NCBI GenBank assembly: GCA_002327985.1
Contig: DCVM01000027.1
Coordinates: 7,701 to 32,998, forward strand
Direction: 5' to 3'
DNA from: Syntrophaceae bacterium UBA2188
Lineage (GTDB): Bacteria > Desulfobacterota > BSN033 > UBA1163
Length of the DNA stretch: 25,298 nt
Shown: piece after piece, positions 23,016-25,298 of the stretch
Position numbering within the stretch: the first letter of the stretch is position 1
Layout: each line of letters starts with the position of its first letter
Notes under the pieces: model-generated
Told to the model about the DNA's origin: nothing
Seen by the model: only the letters and a program-made list of their open reading frames with translations
Databases searched by the model: none
Program-made: the position numbers and the translations under genes

Positions 23016-23044
23016 TTTTTATCACAAGGAATTGGGAATGTCAA
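23016..23044 (-). promoter_or_regulatory. Candidate promoter for the pseudo-receiver-valS-gatCA genes
   Basis: On the minus strand a consensus TTGACA (plus-strand 23039-23044) is followed after 17 bp by TAAAAA (23016-23021) in the 138-bp gap between dgt and the pseudo-receiver gene. The -10 box is weak. Confidence 0.4.
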
Positions 23045-23093
23045 GGAAATCGAAGCCTTTGTAAATATCCATGATCCTTCTTCATTCTTTTCC

Positions 23094-24137
23094 TTATACC
23101 ACCACCCAAGGAAGAGGAAGAAAAAGTTTTTCATAAAGATTAAAGGCATAACGGTCTGTCATGCCTGCCAGGAAATCACATGCACATCTCTCCAAGGTGT
23201 CATACGATTCCATTTTGGTCAGCACAAGAAAATCATCTGGATGGCCAATCAGATAGTGATACAGTTCTCTCAAAATCTTGGTCGCTTTATGGAAATCGGC
23301 GTGAACCGTTTCGTTTTCGTAGACACGTTCCCATAGAAACTCCCGGAGGTCCCACATGGCTGAGAGAACCTCTTTGGAAACGGAAAGTCTTCCTTCTCCG
23401 GATCGGAGGGTTTCTTGGATAATATCATTGACCATCGTATTGATTCGTTTGGAATGGCTATCTCCTAAACAACCAAGACAATCCCTCGGAAGATCGTTCG
23501 GGGAGATCACCCCTCCACGAATCGCATCATCAATATCGTGGTTGATATAAGCAATGATGTCGGCAATCCGAACCACCTGGCCCTCGATCGTCGAGGCCAT
23601 GGCTTCTGGATCCTCACAGAGGATCTCGCCCTTTCCCTTGGTATGCTTCAATATGCCATCTCTGACTTCGAATGTTAGATTCAATCCCTTTCCATCCTTC
23701 TCCAAGAGGTCAACCACCCTCAGGCTCTGTTCGGCATGATTAAATCCGCCTGGCACAATTTGATCTAGGGTATCCTCTCCGGCATGGCCAAATGGGGTAT
23801 GGCCCAAATCGTGGCCGAGGGAGATGGCCTCCGTTAAATCTTCATTGAGGTGTAGGGCCTTTGAAATAGTCCGGGCAATCTGAGAGACTTCAAGGGCATG
23901 AGTCAATCGAGTCCGGTAGTGATCCCCCATCGGAATGAGAAAAACCTGTGTTTTATGTTTTAATCTTCTGAACGACTTGGAATGGATGATACGATCTCGG
24001 TCATGTTGGAAGGCCGGCCTGAGTGGACATTCCTCTTCATAGACTTGGCGGCCCCTGGTCTTTGAGCTCAACGTTGCAAAAGGGGAGAATATTTTTTTCT
24101 CTTGTTCCTCTAACTCTTCCCGGATCGTCTTTGACAA
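23094..24137 (-). CDS. dgt: Deoxyguanosinetriphosphate triphosphohydrolase-like protein (dGTPase family)
   Basis: This HD-domain enzyme hydrolyses dNTPs to nucleosides and triphosphate. The motifs are RDRIIHSKSFRRLKHKTQVF, then YRTRLTHALEVSQIAR (first His ligand) and ISLGHDLGHTPFGHAGE with the HD pair, followed by RIADIIAYINHDIDD with the last Asp. A start at the TTG at 24137 gives 347 residues opening LSKTIREELEEQEKK, as in relatives, and has GGAG nine bases before it. The frame stays open to a TTG at 24206, giving 370 residues. That longer form has no ribosome-binding site and would begin 12 bp from the divergent CCA gene. The gene is first in a minus-strand run toward valS. Confidence 0.92.
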   Translation of the reverse strand: MSKTIREELEEQEKKIFSPFATLSSKTRGRQVYEEECPLRPAFQHDRDRIIHSKSFRRLKHKTQVFLIPMGDHYRTRLTHALEVSQIARTISKALHLNEDLTEAISLGHDLGHTPFGHAGEDTLDQIVPGGFNHAEQSLRVVDLLEKDGKGLNLTFEVRDGILKHTKGKGEILCEDPEAMASTIEGQVVRIADIIAYINHDIDDAIRGGVISPNDLPRDCLGCLGDSHSKRINTMVNDIIQETLRSGEGRLSVSKEVLSAMWDLREFLWERVYENETVHADFHKATKILRELYHYLIGHPDDFLVLTKMESYDTLERCACDFLAGMTDRYAFNLYEKLFLPLPWVVV

Positions 24138-24167
24138 TTGACAAGGCTCCACTTCATCGAATATGCT
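24138..24167 (+). promoter_or_regulatory. Candidate promoter for the CCA-adding enzyme gene
   Basis: TTGACA at 24138-24143, the second of two overlapping copies of that hexamer, is followed after 18 bp by TATGCT (24162-24167). The predicted start is about 45 bases before the ATG at 24219. The boxes lie at or inside the 5' end of the divergent dgt gene. Confidence 0.4.
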
Positions 24168-24218
24168 TTGAATAGGTAACTTATCATAAAAAAAAGGCTT
24201 TATCAAATTCTACTTAAA

Positions 24219-25298
24219 ATGGACTTCCATCAACTGAGTGAAAAAATTCATCGAGACCCGATTCTCTTGACATTGTCCGGACTTGTGAAGAGTAAAAAGA
24301 TCCCCCTTTTTTTAGTGGGGGGGTATCTCCGGGATCTCTTGCTTGGAATACCAGGAAAAGATTATGACTTCGCCTTGCCAAGAGATACCTTCCCTTTTAT
24401 TCAAACCATTGAAGAGACCCTTCGGCTTCATTTCTTCAGGGTGGGGAAAGAGGAAAGGGGTACCACCACTTTTCGAATGATCAAAGAAAACATGTCCATG
24501 GACCTCAGCTTCTTACAAGGGGAAACGATTGATGAGGATCTAAAGCGAAGGGACTTCACCATCAATGCAACGGCCTTCTCCCTTTATGACGACACCTTCT
24601 ATCGGGTGGAAGGAAGTCTGGAGGATATCGAAAAAAAGTTGATCCGCACCGTCTCAAACCATTCGATTGATCTGGATCCACTTAGGATGCTGCGGGCGAT
24701 TCGTTATCTTTGTACCCTTGATGGGTTTGTTATGGATAAGGACTTGAAAGAAGAAATTTCTTTAAAAAAAGAAAAGGTCCTCGGACTTCCTGGTGAACGG
24801 ATTAAGGCAGAATTGGATCAAATCCTTCTTTCACCTCGGCCAGCCACGGGAATGAAATCCCTTCAAGAAATCCATTTGCTTTTCACCCTTCTCCCGGAAT
24901 TAAAGGGTTTGGAAGATCTTGATCAGAATGAACATCATCATCTCAATGTTCTTTCTCATCTCGTTCTGGTGATTGACAAATTACCATGGGCCTTTGAATG
25001 GATGGCTCGAAACCATCAGGAATTCTTCCTGGCTCAGGAAGATCGGCTTTCTCTCTATTATGCTGCCCTCTTCCATGATATCGGTAAACAAGATACCTAT
25101 TCAAAGAATGAGAAGGGAAAAGTCCATTTCTATGACCACGAATCTTTCTCTGTTCAAGCGGCAGAGCGGATCATGGAAAGGTTCCGATTTTCCAACCTGA
25201 TGAAGATAAAAATTCTACACCTCGTCAGAAATCATATGAGAATTCTCAATCTATCCTGGGAGACCAAGGAGACAGCCCTTAAAAGGTTGGTCCATCAG
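24219..25298 (+). CDS. CCA-adding enzyme/poly(A) polymerase family, 3' end outside the window
   Basis: The frame is open from the ATG at 24219 through the last base, giving 360 residues with no stop. The nucleotidyltransferase head has FLVGGYLRDLLLG with G34-G35 and R38. D48 and D50 in KDYDFAL are metal-binding acids, and RRDFTINATAF and LRMLRAIRY are the other class II signatures. From about residue 236 an HD domain follows: H239-H241 (NEHHHLNVLSHL), H286-D287 (LFHDIGK) and D306-H307. This head-plus-HD architecture is found in bacterial tRNA nucleotidyltransferases that repair or add the 3' CCA end, and in related poly(A) polymerases; sequence alone does not separate them. No Shine-Dalgarno sequence precedes the ATG. 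It is divergent from dgt. Confidence 0.93.
   Translation, partial: MDFHQLSEKIHRDPILLTLSGLVKSKKIPLFLVGGYLRDLLLGIPGKDYDFALPRDTFPFIQTIEETLRLHFFRVGKEERGTTTFRMIKENMSMDLSFLQGETIDEDLKRRDFTINATAFSLYDDTFYRVEGSLEDIEKKLIRTVSNHSIDLDPLRMLRAIRYLCTLDGFVMDKDLKEEISLKKEKVLGLPGERIKAELDQILLSPRPATGMKSLQEIHLLFTLLPELKGLEDLDQNEHHHLNVLSHLVLVIDKLPWAFEWMARNHQEFFLAQEDRLSLYYAALFHDIGKQDTYSKNEKGKVHFYDHESFSVQAAERIMERFRFSNLMKIKILHLVRNHMRILNLSWETKETALKRLVHQ

Noticed and set aside
22956..23093. Riboswitch in the leader of the pseudo-receiver gene
   Set aside because: I looked for c-di-GMP-type and other common aptamer signatures and saw none; only a candidate promoter is supported.

Overview
The window looks like a chromosomal segment from an anaerobic, probably Desulfobacterota (deltaproteobacterial)-like bacterium. 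That placement is an inference from gene content: ferredoxin-linked oxidoreductases (IorAB, a tungsten/molybdenum aldehyde:ferredoxin oxidoreductase with a 16-Cys electron-transfer subunit), SelB, a bacterial OGG1-type glycosylase and GatCA beside ValRS. No rRNA, tRNA, phage, insertion sequence or CRISPR array was recognised.

Layout. 1-2612 (+): a sugar aminotransferase and a WbpA-like nucleotide-sugar dehydrogenase, probably the end of a surface-polysaccharide cluster. 2614-12851 (-): an OGG1-like DNA glycosylase; iorA-iorB (indolepyruvate:ferredoxin oxidoreductase) behind a good sigma70-type promoter; selB followed by a membrane-anchored TPR protein; an AT-rich non-coding stretch of about 600 bp; HU with a strong promoter, a full-length Shine-Dalgarno sequence and an intrinsic terminator; then rmuC, an HD-domain gene and a radical SAM gene, probably one transcript. 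13028-16928 (+): a promoter and a perfect 10-bp hairpin lead into threonine aldolase, a four-cluster ferredoxin, AOR and CutA. 16941-24137 (-): dgt, an unusual pseudo-receiver protein, valS, gatC and gatA. 24219 to the end (+): a CCA-adding enzyme/poly(A) polymerase family gene cut by the window edge and transcribed divergently from dgt.

Three things stand out. (1) Threonine aldolase, ferredoxin and AOR are packed together and make chemical sense as a pathway: threonine to glycine plus acetaldehyde, then acetaldehyde to acetate with reduction of ferredoxin. Together with IorAB this suggests amino-acid fermentation. (2) The gene before valS encodes a receiver-like domain without its phosphoacceptor Asp, a very long Glu/Pro-rich linker, and a C-terminal duplicated helical unit that by eye resembles the oligomerisation end of PopZ-type polar scaffolds. 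(3) Two intra-operon spacers (iorA-iorB and gatC-gatA) carry the same kind of element: 8-bp-periodic GGAAT arrays facing complementary ATTCC arrays, which could fold into large intercistronic hairpins.

All assignments come from reading the sequence. No database search or folding program was run.
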